From: CAZOWW01 sp964583765
Lineage (GTDB): Bacteria > Actinomycetota > Actinomycetes > Actinomycetales > Kineosporiaceae
Direction of reading: 5' to 3'
Length of the DNA: 64,000 nucleotides
NCBI GenBank assembly: GCA_964583765.1
Contig: CAZOWW010000007.1
Coordinates: 21,395-85,394, forward strand
Shown here: in pieces, positions 1 to 7,521 of the stretch
Position numbering within the stretch: position 1 is the stretch's first letter
Layout: each line of letters begins with the position of its first letter
Made by a program: the position numbers and the translations under genes
The notes under the pieces: generated by a model
What the model was told of the DNA's origin: nothing
Databases searched by the model: none
Seen by the model: only the letters and a program-made list of their open reading frames with translations

Positions 1-2
1 CC

Positions 3-962
3 GAGCAGCTGGTCCCCACCACGGGCTCGCAGATGGGCCTGGTGACCGTGGCCCTGGCCCTCGCCTCCCCCGGGGAGGTCGTGCTGTGCCAGACCCCGGC
101 CTACCCGGGAGCCACGGCCGCGTTCCGGGCCGCCGGCCTGGACCTGCACCCGGTCGAGGGCGACGAACAGGGCATGCACCCGCAGGCCCTGCGCGAGGCC
201 GCCCGCCAGGTGCGCGCGGCGGGCCGGACGACCCGGCTCCTGTACGGCAACCTCACCTTCGCCAATCCCACCGGCACCACGGCCGGGGTGCACCGGCGCA
301 CCGAGCTCCTGCAGGTCTGCCGGGAGCTGGACCTGCTCCTGGTCGAGGACAACCCGTACGGGCTGCTGTCCTTCGAGGGCACCACCACCCCGGCGTGCCG
401 GTCCCTGGATCCCGACCAGGTCGTCTACCTGGGCACCTTCTCGAAGATCTTCGCCCCGGGGGTGCGCTGCGGGTGGATCGCCGCCCCCGCCCACCTGACC
501 GGGCGCCTGCGCCGCACCGCCGAGATCCTGGCGCTGTCACCGTCCGCGCTGAACCAGGCCGCGCTGGCCGCGTTCTTCGCCCAGCAGGGCTGGGACAACC
601 TGATCAACTCGTTCCAGGACGGTTACCGCCGGCGGTGCGCGCTCATGACCGAGGCCCTGGAACAGGCCCTGGGCGCCGACGGCCGGTGGACCTGGAACCA
701 GCCCGAGGGCGGCTTCTACCTGTGGCTGCGGCACCGGGACGGGCAGGACACCGAGACCTTCGTCGAGGAGGCGTCCCGGCACGGGGTCTCCTTCGTGCCC
801 GGACGGCACTTCAGCATCGGCCGGGAGCACGCGCACGGCCTGCGCCTGAGTTTCAGCTACACCCCGCCCGGGCGGATCGCCGAGGGCGTGGACCGCCTGG
901 CCCGCGCCCTGACCGGCGCCCAGGGCCCCCAGCGGGCCCGGCTCGAGCAGGTGGTCGCATGA
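3..962 (+). CDS. PLP-dependent aminotransferase class I/II, 5' truncated
   Basis: C-terminal part (about 320 codons) of a fold-type I PLP aminotransferase of the MocR/2-aminoadipate aminotransferase kind. The frame is open from the first base, so the start and any N-terminal HTH domain lie outside the window. Seen: the entry TTGSQMGL, the NPTGTT substrate loop, the VEDNPYG aspartate region, and YLGTFSKIFAPGVRCGW, where the SK lysine should carry PLP. The closing segment LRLSFSYTPPGRIAEGVDRLARAL is typical of the family. The stop overlaps the next ATG by 4 nt, so it is co-translated with the biosynthetic operon. In context it probably makes or consumes an amino acid or amine building block; the substrate cannot be read from sequence. 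Confidence 0.85.
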   Translation, partial: EQLVPTTGSQMGLVTVALALASPGEVVLCQTPAYPGATAAFRAAGLDLHPVEGDEQGMHPQALREAARQVRAAGRTTRLLYGNLTFANPTGTTAGVHRRTELLQVCRELDLLLVEDNPYGLLSFEGTTTPACRSLDPDQVVYLGTFSKIFAPGVRCGWIAAPAHLTGRLRRTAEILALSPSALNQAALAAFFAQQGWDNLINSFQDGYRRRCALMTEALEQALGADGRWTWNQPEGGFYLWLRHRDGQDTETFVEEASRHGVSFVPGRHFSIGREHAHGLRLSFSYTPPGRIAEGVDRLARALTGAQGPQRARLEQVVA

Positions 963-3448
963 GCACCCCCACCCGGCACGTCCCCGGCGTGCCGGCCCCG
1001 GCCCGACGTCCCGAGGTCACCGCCACGGCACCGACCACCGCCACCTCAGCACCTGCACCCGCCACGGCGCCCACCGCCACCGGCGGGGTCGACCTGACCG
1101 AGCTGGCCCCGACCCGCCCGCTGGGCACGACCGACTGGCGGGTGTGGGGGCTGGGGCTGCTGCGCAGCTCCGGGTTCAGCGTGGCCGGGCTGGACCGCCT
1201 CGGCGCCCCCCGGGCCGCGCGCGCCGCGCAGGCGGTGCTCGAGGGCTCCGGCCGGCACGAGGACTTCGTGGCCGCCTACGAGCAGGACACCGCCGCGACC
1301 TCGGCCACCCTGGCCGAGGCGGCCGGGGACGAGCGGCTGCGCCGGGCGATCGCCTGGCAAAACCCCGCCCTGCTGAGTTCCCTGGACAAGCTGCGGGACC
1401 GTGCCCCCGGCTCGGCGGCCACCCGCCGGCAGCGCGAACGCACCCTGGCCATGTACTGGCAGCGGTACTGCTCCAAGGCCGAGACGATCGGCTTCTTCGG
1501 CCCCTCGGCCTGGATCCGGATCGGCCAGGGCACCCGTGCCCTGGACTTCCGGCCCGGTGCCGGGGTCACCGCCCGCTCCCGGGTGTTCCTGGAGCGTTGG
1601 ATGGTCGCCGAGGTCGGCGCCTGGATGTTCGAGCAGCCGGACGCGCGGCGCTGGTTCCCCCTGCAACTGCGCTGCGACGTCCACCTGGACGCCGCCGGGC
1701 GCCGGCTGCTGGTGCCCGGGCGTCCCCCGGTGCGCCTGGGTGAGGACGAGGTCCTGGTGCTGCAGGCGGCCGACGGCGACCGGCATCTGGAAGACCTGGT
1801 CGACGTGCTGGGGGTGTCCCAGGGCTGGGACCACGCCACCGCCCGGGTCCGGGTCGAGAAGGCCGTGGCCAAGCTGTCCCGGTCCCGGTGGCTGGTCTGG
1901 GACGCGAACATCCCGATCAGTGACACCGCCGAGGACGTGTTGCGCCGTCGGGTGGACGCGGTCGGGGACCCCGAGCTCTTCCTGCGCTTCGATGCCGTGC
2001 TGACCGCGCTGGCCCACGCCCGCGAGCAGGTCGCGGCCGCGGCCACCACCCAGGACCTGCTGGAGGCGCTGGGCCGGCTCGACGCGCTGTTCGTGGAACT
2101 GACCGGCAAACCCGCGTCCCGGGACGGCGGCAAGGCCTACGCGGGCCGGTCCCTGTGCTACGAGGACACCACCCGCGACTGCGAGCTGTGGCTGGGCAGC
2201 GATCTGCTGGACCGGATCGCCGCGCCGCTGGCCCTGGTCGCCGATGCCGGCGACTGGTTCGGTGCCCGCCTGGCCCAGCTCGTGGAAGAGGCGGTCGCCG
2301 ACCTGGTGCGCACGGCCGCGACCCGCACCCGCGGACCGGTGACCCTCGCCGACGTGTGGCCGGGGATCCTGGGCCTGTTCTGGGGCCAGGACCCGCACCC
2401 GGTGCGCCGGGCCACCGCCGAGCTGGCCCGCCGGTGGGCCGAGGTGGTCGACCTCGACCTGGCGGATGCCGGGCGCCGGGTCGAGCTGCGCTGCGAGGAC
2501 CTGGCCGAGCGGGCCCGGATCGCGTTCGCGCTGGACCGCCCGGTCTGGCCGCACCTGGGCGTGCACAGCCCCGACCTGCAGCTGTGCGCGGCCTCGGTGG
2601 AGGCGGTGAACGCCGGTGACTGCACGGTGGTGCTCGGCGAGTTGCACGCCTGCCTGTGCACGCTCGACCTGGCCCTGCTCGACTGGACCGCCCAGGGCCC
2701 GCGCAGCATCCGGGACCGGATCAACGCCGTGCTCGGCGTCCCGCGGATCGTGCCGCTGTTCCCGCCCGGCTGGCGGCGCAACACCGGCCGGTTCGTCCCC
2801 ACCACCCAGGGCACCGATGAGCGCCTCATCGGCTTCTCCCGGGTGTCGGCGCGCGCACGGGGCCTGGTCGACGCCGCGGTGGGCATCACGCTGGCCGACC
2901 AGGACGGCGTCCTGGTCGCCACCGGCCCCGACGGGCACCGCTGGGCGATCCCCGAGCTGCTCGGTGTGCTGATCTCGATGGTCGCCGCCGACGCCTTCAA
3001 GATCGGCCTGGACCAGGTGCACGCGCCACGGCTGTCGATCGACGGCCTGGTGGTGTTCCGGGAGACCTGGCGCCTGCCGGCCTGCGGGATGGAGCTGCCG
3101 GCCAAGCCCGACCGTCACCGCGACTACCTGGCGGCGCGTGCCTGGGTGGCCCGCCACCATCTGCCGGACCAGGTGTTCGTCAAGTTCCCGGGCGAGACCA
3201 AGCCGGTCCTGTTCGACCTCACCAGCACCGTCGGCGTCCTCAGCTTCGTCAACCTCGCCCGCGCCGCCTGCCGGGAGGACCCGCACGCGATGGTCACCGT
3301 GAGCGAGCCGCTCCCCGATCCCCGGATCTCCTGGCTCCCGGACGTCGACGGCAACCGCTACGTCAGCGAGATCCGGTTGCAGCTCGTCCGGGCGGACACC
3401 CCGCAGACCGAGACCAGCCCCGGGCTGGACGGAAAGAAGCTGACATGA
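959..3448 (+). CDS. LanB-type N-terminal (lantibiotic dehydratase / PEARL-like) protein
   Basis: 829-residue protein related to the tRNA-dependent N-terminal domain of class I lanthipeptide dehydratases, without the C-terminal elimination (SpaB_C) domain. Seen: after a Pro/Thr/Ala-rich head of about 45 residues, YWQRYCSKAETIGFFGPSAW lies where LanB dehydratases have an R-A-T-P-F-G-type segment. The protein ends with WLPDVDGNRYVSEIRLQL. Stand-alone members include peptide aminoacyl-tRNA ligases (PEARLs), which add amino acids to a peptide C-terminus from charged tRNA; others glutamylate Ser/Thr. Start chosen at ATG 959 (ATGA overlap with the aminotransferase), and the stop overlaps the sbnA-like start by 4 nt. 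A LanB-type enzyme beside a class III LanKC is odd, since LanKC does its own dehydration. A tRNA-dependent tailoring role is inference. Confidence 0.75.
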   Translation: MSTPTRHVPGVPAPARRPEVTATAPTTATSAPAPATAPTATGGVDLTELAPTRPLGTTDWRVWGLGLLRSSGFSVAGLDRLGAPRAARAAQAVLEGSGRHEDFVAAYEQDTAATSATLAEAAGDERLRRAIAWQNPALLSSLDKLRDRAPGSAATRRQRERTLAMYWQRYCSKAETIGFFGPSAWIRIGQGTRALDFRPGAGVTARSRVFLERWMVAEVGAWMFEQPDARRWFPLQLRCDVHLDAAGRRLLVPGRPPVRLGEDEVLVLQAADGDRHLEDLVDVLGVSQGWDHATARVRVEKAVAKLSRSRWLVWDANIPISDTAEDVLRRRVDAVGDPELFLRFDAVLTALAHAREQVAAAATTQDLLEALGRLDALFVELTGKPASRDGGKAYAGRSLCYEDTTRDCELWLGSDLLDRIAAPLALVADAGDWFGARLAQLVEEAVADLVRTAATRTRGPVTLADVWPGILGLFWGQDPHPVRRATAELARRWAEVVDLDLADAGRRVELRCEDLAERARIAFALDRPVWPHLGVHSPDLQLCAASVEAVNAGDCTVVLGELHACLCTLDLALLDWTAQGPRSIRDRINAVLGVPRIVPLFPPGWRRNTGRFVPTTQGTDERLIGFSRVSARARGLVDAAVGITLADQDGVLVATGPDGHRWAIPELLGVLISMVAADAFKIGLDQVHAPRLSIDGLVVFRETWRLPACGMELPAKPDRHRDYLAARAWVARHHLPDQVFVKFPGETKPVLFDLTSTVGVLSFVNLARAACREDPHAMVTVSEPLPDPRISWLPDVDGNRYVSEIRLQLVRADTPQTETSPGLDGKKLT

Positions 3449-4557
3449 CCATCTCCCTGATCCCCAGTCAGCCCCAGCCCCGGGACCACACCCGCGGCTC
3501 CGGGCACGGGGTCGCACCGGGCCGCTCAGACGTGCCCCGGGAGCCCCTCGGGGCTCCCGGCTACCGGCCCGACATCGTCTCGGCCATCGGCGGGACCCCG
3601 CTGGTGGCCATGGACCGGCTCTTCGCCGGCGTGCCGTTCCGGGTGTTCGGCAAGATCGAGCGGTTCAACCCCGGCGGCAGCATCAAGGACCGGACCGCCC
3701 GCTCGATGATCGAGCAGGCCCTGCGCACCGGCGAGGCGATCCCCGGGGTCACCACCGTGGTGGAGTCCACCTCGGGCAACCTCGGCATCGCTCTGGCCCA
3801 GCTGTGCAACTTCTTCGGCCTGGACCTGGTGTGCGTGACCGACCCGAAGGTCACCGCGCAGAACCTGGCGATCATGCGGGCGTACGGGGCCCGGGTGCAC
3901 GTGGTCGAGCACCGTGACCCGGCCACCGGGGAGTACCTGCCGGTGCGCCTGGCGGCGGTGCAGTCCCTGCTGCGGACCCTGCCGCACGCCTACTGGCCCA
4001 ACCAGTACGGCAACGAGGCCAACGCCCGCGCGCACCACACCACGATGCGCGAGATCCACGAGGCGCTGGACGGCCGGCTGGACTACCTGTTCGTGGCCGC
4101 CGGCACCTGCGGCACGCTGCGGGGCTGCGCCGAGTACGTCCACGAGCACGGCCTGGGCGTGCGGGTGGTCGCGGTCGACGCCGTCTCCAGCGTCATCTTC
4201 GGCCCGCCCACCGAGGAGGAGGCCGCCCAGGCGCGGCGCATCCCCGGGCACGGATCGGCGATCACCCCGGCGCTGCTGCGCCCGGGCCTGGCCGACCGGG
4301 TCGTCAAGGTCACCGACGCGGACTGCGTGCGAGGCTGCCGCCGGCTCCTGGCCACCGAGTCGATCCTGGCCGGCGGTTCCTCCGGGGCGGTCGTCGCGGC
4401 CCTGCAGCGGGGGGTGGAGTGGATCGAACCGGGGTCCGTCTGCGTGGCCGTCCTGCCCGACGGCGGGGACCGTTACCTGGACACCGTCTACTCCGACCGT
4501 TGGGTGGACGCCAACATCGGCAGCCGCGCGGTGGCCGCCGGAAGGAAGACGCCATGA
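3445..4557 (+). CDS. sbnA: SbnA-like PLP enzyme for 2,3-diaminopropionate synthesis
   Basis: 370-residue member of the cysteine-synthase/PLP beta family, closest by eye to SbnA. SbnA joins O-phospho-L-serine and L-glutamate into N-(1-amino-1-carboxyl-2-ethyl)-glutamate. Seen: NPGGSIKDRTA with the PLP lysine at about residue 81, ESTSGNLGIAL (substrate loop, about 107-117), and AGTCGTLRGCAEY in place of the phosphate-binding GTGGT of cysteine synthases. About 38 N-terminal residues precede the conserved region. ATG at 3445 overlaps the previous stop, and the stop overlaps the sbnB-like start (ATGA). The adjacent SbnB-like gene makes diaminopropionate synthesis much more likely than cysteine synthesis. 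Confidence 0.88.
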   Translation: MTISLIPSQPQPRDHTRGSGHGVAPGRSDVPREPLGAPGYRPDIVSAIGGTPLVAMDRLFAGVPFRVFGKIERFNPGGSIKDRTARSMIEQALRTGEAIPGVTTVVESTSGNLGIALAQLCNFFGLDLVCVTDPKVTAQNLAIMRAYGARVHVVEHRDPATGEYLPVRLAAVQSLLRTLPHAYWPNQYGNEANARAHHTTMREIHEALDGRLDYLFVAAGTCGTLRGCAEYVHEHGLGVRVVAVDAVSSVIFGPPTEEEAAQARRIPGHGSAITPALLRPGLADRVVKVTDADCVRGCRRLLATESILAGGSSGAVVAALQRGVEWIEPGSVCVAVLPDGGDRYLDTVYSDRWVDANIGSRAVAAGRKTP

Positions 4558-5591
4558 AGATCCTGCGCCACGACGACGTCCAGGCAGTGCTCGTCGGCCG
4601 CGAGCTCGAGGTCCTGAACGCGGTGCAGAGCGCCTACGTCCTGCACGGCGAGGGAGCCTCGGAGCTTCCCTTCTCCTCGTTCCTGCGCCCGCCGGGGGTC
4701 CCGGGATCGCGGATCATCGCCCTGCCCGCCTACCTGGGCGGCCGGGAACCGGTCATCGGCATCAAGTGGATCTCCTCGTTCCCGCAGAACGTCGCCCGTG
4801 GCCTGCAGCGGGCCTCCTCGGTGATGGTCCTGAACGACCTGGCCACCGGCTATCCGATGGCCCTGCTGGAGGCCAGCCAGATCTCCGCCTGGCGCACCGC
4901 CGCCAGCGCCGCGCTGGCCAGCCACTTCCTGCAGGGCGAGCGGACGGTGCGCACCGCCGGTCTGATCGGCTGCGGGACGATCAACCAGCGGGTGATGGCC
5001 TTCCTGACCCTGGTGCACCCCGAGATCCGCACCGTGGTGCTGTGCGACACGCTCACCGAGCACGCCCAGGCGTTCGCCGCGAAGCTGCGCGACTGGTACC
5101 CGCACCTGGTGGTCGAGGTCGCCGACGTCGACCGGGTCCTGGCCCGGGCCGAGACCGTCAGCATCGCCACCACCGACTCCACGTACTGGCTGGACCTGGG
5201 CGACCACCCGGACCGGCCCGCGGGCCAGGTGATCCTGCACCTGTCGCTGCGCGACCTGAGCACCTCCTCGATCCTGCGCAGCTACAACGTGGTCGACGAC
5301 GTGGACCACGTCTGCCGGGAGCAGACCTCCCTGCACAAGGCCGAGCAGGAGCTCGACCACCGGGCCTTCATCCACGCCACCCTCGGGCAACTGCTGAGCG
5401 GCCGCACGCCGCTGGCCCGCCCCGAGAACGCCACGACCGTCTTCTCCCCCTTCGGCCTGGGTGTGCTGGACCTGGCGGTGGCGGCCGAGGTCCTGCGTGC
5501 CGCGATCGCCGAGGACCGGGGACTGACGGTCGACGGCTTCGACCCCGGCCGGCACCTCGCCGGCCCCCAGACGGAGGTACACCGTGACTGA
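4554..5591 (+). CDS. sbnB: SbnB-like dehydrogenase (ornithine cyclodeaminase/mu-crystallin family)
   Basis: 345-residue NAD-dependent enzyme of the ornithine cyclodeaminase/mu-crystallin family, of the type that oxidises ACEGA, the SbnA product, to release L-2,3-diaminopropionate and 2-oxoglutarate. Seen: the N-terminal substrate lobe with GIKWISSFPQN (about 65-75), the Rossmann motif AGLIGCGTINQRVMAF (about 138-153), and a C-terminal HATLGQLLSGRTPLARPE segment seen in SbnB proteins. Coupled to both neighbours (ATGA with the sbnA-like gene, 8-nt overlap with the reductase). Together the pair should feed a Dap unit into the product, as a peptide or acyl-chain decoration or as an amine starter; which one is open. 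Confidence 0.88.
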   Translation: MKILRHDDVQAVLVGRELEVLNAVQSAYVLHGEGASELPFSSFLRPPGVPGSRIIALPAYLGGREPVIGIKWISSFPQNVARGLQRASSVMVLNDLATGYPMALLEASQISAWRTAASAALASHFLQGERTVRTAGLIGCGTINQRVMAFLTLVHPEIRTVVLCDTLTEHAQAFAAKLRDWYPHLVVEVADVDRVLARAETVSIATTDSTYWLDLGDHPDRPAGQVILHLSLRDLSTSSILRSYNVVDDVDHVCREQTSLHKAEQELDHRAFIHATLGQLLSGRTPLARPENATTVFSPFGLGVLDLAVAAEVLRAAIAEDRGLTVDGFDPGRHLAGPQTEVHRD

Positions 5592-6363
5592 GACGACCCT
5601 GGACCGCCCCACCGTGGGCCTGTTCCCCGAGGGCACCACCGCCCTGGTCACCGGGGCCTCCCGGGGCATCGGCGAGGCCATCGCGATCAGCCTGGCCCGC
5701 CACGGCTGCGACGTGGTGATCAACTACCGGAGCAAGGCCGAGAAGGCCGAGCAGGTCGCCGCGCAGGTGGAGAGCCTCGGCCGCCGGGCCCTGGTCATCA
5801 AGGCGGACATCGCCGACGAGGCCGAGGTGGTCGCGATGTTCAAGACCATCCGCACCACCTGGAAGAACCTCGACGTGGCCGTCCTGAATTCCGGGATCAC
5901 CGCCGACGGGCACCTGGCCGCGATGAGCCAGCAGAAGTGGAACCAGGTGATCTCCACCAACCTCACCGGCACCTTCTTCACCGCCCGGGAGGCCACCAAG
6001 CACATGTACGCCACGGGCGGCTCGATCGTCATGGTCTCCTCCACCAGCGGGGTGGCGGGCCGGCCGGGCCAGGGCAACTACTCGGCGAGCAAGGGTGGGG
6101 TGATCGCGATGGCGCGGTCCCTGGCCTACGAGGTCGCCTCCCGCGGGATCCGGGTCAACGTCGTGGCCCCGGGCTTCATCGAGACCGACATGGTCAAGAA
6201 GGTCCCGGCGGCGACCCTGGCCGAGGCCTGCCGGGCGATCCCGCTGGGCCGGGTGGGCACCCCCGCCGAGGTCGCCCAGGCGGTCACGTTCCTGGCCTCC
6301 CCGTCGGCGTCCTATGTCACCGGCAAGGTCCTCACCGTCGACGGTGGGATGATCACCGGCTGA
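5584..6363 (+). CDS. fabG: 3-oxoacyl-ACP reductase (SDR family, FabG-like)
   Basis: 259-residue short-chain dehydrogenase with the usual ketoreductase layout. Seen: TGASRGIG NAD(P)H loop (23-30), a catalytic serine in VSSTSG (about 152), Tyr166 and Lys170 in NYSASKGG, and the VAPGFIETDM segment followed by PLGRVGTPAEVAQ. It should reduce beta-ketoacyl-ACP intermediates of the cluster's type II chain-extension machinery. GTG at 5584 overlaps the preceding stop by 8 nt. A pyrimidine-rich 144-nt gap with no gene follows before the ACP. Confidence 0.92.
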   Translation: MTETTLDRPTVGLFPEGTTALVTGASRGIGEAIAISLARHGCDVVINYRSKAEKAEQVAAQVESLGRRALVIKADIADEAEVVAMFKTIRTTWKNLDVAVLNSGITADGHLAAMSQQKWNQVISTNLTGTFFTAREATKHMYATGGSIVMVSSTSGVAGRPGQGNYSASKGGVIAMARSLAYEVASRGIRVNVVAPGFIETDMVKKVPAATLAEACRAIPLGRVGTPAEVAQAVTFLASPSASYVTGKVLTVDGGMITG

Positions 6364-6507
6364 TCACCGGGCGGTCGCCCCCCAGGCCGACCGCATACCC
6401 GCCTTCCCCTCCCTGCCCGTCCTCCCCGCCCTGTCCATCCCCGCCCCATCCCCCGAGTGCCCTTTTCGTCCATATTTGTCCGTCCCGTCGTCCCGAGAGG
6501 AAGATCC

Positions 6508-6801
6508 ATGTCCAGCACCCTGACCTACGACGAGCTGCACACCCAGGCGAGCGATCGCCTGGAGAAGACCATGAAGATCAAGAGCATGATCATCGAGCGG
6601 CTCGGCCTGGAGACCGAACCGGAGATCGTCTCGGACAACCAGCCCCTGTTCGGCCGCGGCCTGGAGATGGACTCGCTGGACACCCTCGAGATCGTCGTCA
6701 TGGTCAACAACGAGTTCGGCGTCTCGATCAGCGACGACGACGTGCAGGCCTTCGGCTCGATCAACGCCCTGGTCGACTTCATCGAAGCCCGTCAGGACTG
6801 A
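6508..6801 (+). CDS. Acyl carrier protein
   Basis: 97-residue type II acyl carrier protein. Seen: the phosphopantetheine site GLEMDSLDTLE with Ser56, an acidic helix II, and a C-terminal FGSINALVDFIEAR helix. ATG 6508 is preferred over longer readings because a GAGAGGAAG ribosome site lies about 7 nt upstream and upstream codons are low complexity. It should carry the growing polyketide/fatty chain used by the ketosynthase, reductase and dehydratase around it, and possibly present the finished acyl group to the GNAT or condensation enzyme. The phosphopantetheinyl transferase at 13200 is its likely activating partner. Confidence 0.92.
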   Translation: MSSTLTYDELHTQASDRLEKTMKIKSMIIERLGLETEPEIVSDNQPLFGRGLEMDSLDTLEIVVMVNNEFGVSISDDDVQAFGSINALVDFIEARQD

Positions 6802-6803
6802 CC

Positions 6804-7382
6804 GTGGCACCCCAGACCCCCGTCCTGGACACCGCTCCGTCTGTGGACACCACTCCACCGGTGGACACCACGAGGCCTCTGGTCGCGCGCCAGCGCCGCC
6901 CCGAGTCCGAGGTCCAGCGCTACCGCTACGGATCCGACGAGATCAAGCGGATGCTGCCGCACCGCTGGCCGATGCTGATGATCGACCGCGCCTACGACGT
7001 GGTGCCCGGGGTGTCCGGGCGCGGCATCAAGAGCGTCTCGGTCAACGAGCCGTTCTTCGCCGGCCACTACCCCGATCACTCGATCATGCCCGGGGTGATG
7101 ATCGTCGAGTCGATGGCCCAGCTGGTGGCCGTCGTCTACGTCTCGGAGATCGTCGAGGCGCCCGACGCGGCCGGTGGGGACGACTCCTCCGCGGCCGTGG
7201 GCTACCTGGGCTCGATCAACAAGATGAAGTTCTCCCGGCTCGTGGTGCCCGGCGACCAACTGCTGTTGGAGGCCCGGATCGGCCAGCGGCTGGGCGGACT
7301 GCGGTCGGTGGACGTCAGGGCCAGCGTCGGCCGTGAGGTCGCGGCCGCCGGATCCCTGATCGTCACCGAACGCCCCCGCTGA
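6804..7382 (+). CDS. fabZ: 3-hydroxyacyl-ACP dehydratase (FabZ-like hotdog)
   Basis: 192-residue hotdog-fold dehydratase. Seen: MLPHRWPMLMIDR with the catalytic histidine at 53, and FAGHYPDHSIMPGVMIVESM with the catalytic glutamate at about 102, both in FabZ order. The first 35 residues are a Thr/Pro-rich extension not needed for the fold. GTG 6804 follows the ACP stop by 2 nt, so translation is coupled. No enoyl reductase is seen in the window, so chains made by KR plus DH alone would stay unsaturated, pointing to a polyene acyl product (inference). Confidence 0.9.
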   Translation: MAPQTPVLDTAPSVDTTPPVDTTRPLVARQRRPESEVQRYRYGSDEIKRMLPHRWPMLMIDRAYDVVPGVSGRGIKSVSVNEPFFAGHYPDHSIMPGVMIVESMAQLVAVVYVSEIVEAPDAAGGDDSSAAVGYLGSINKMKFSRLVVPGDQLLLEARIGQRLGGLRSVDVRASVGREVAAAGSLIVTERPR

Positions 7383-7521
7383 GGCGCCGCGGGCGGTCAG
7401 CCCGGCATCACCGCCCGCCGCCCCGGTGGACCCACCAAGGCCCCACCTGCCCCATGACCTGGCCACACCCCAGAGCCCGACCACACCGCAGAGCCCGACC
7501 ACACCCAGAGAGGAGAGTCAC

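Noticed and set aside
1046..3517. 823-codon open frame on the minus strand opposite the LanB-like gene
   Set aside because: Gly/Gln/His-rich without domains, typical antisense shadow of high-GC coding DNA; the + strand protein has clear family motifs.
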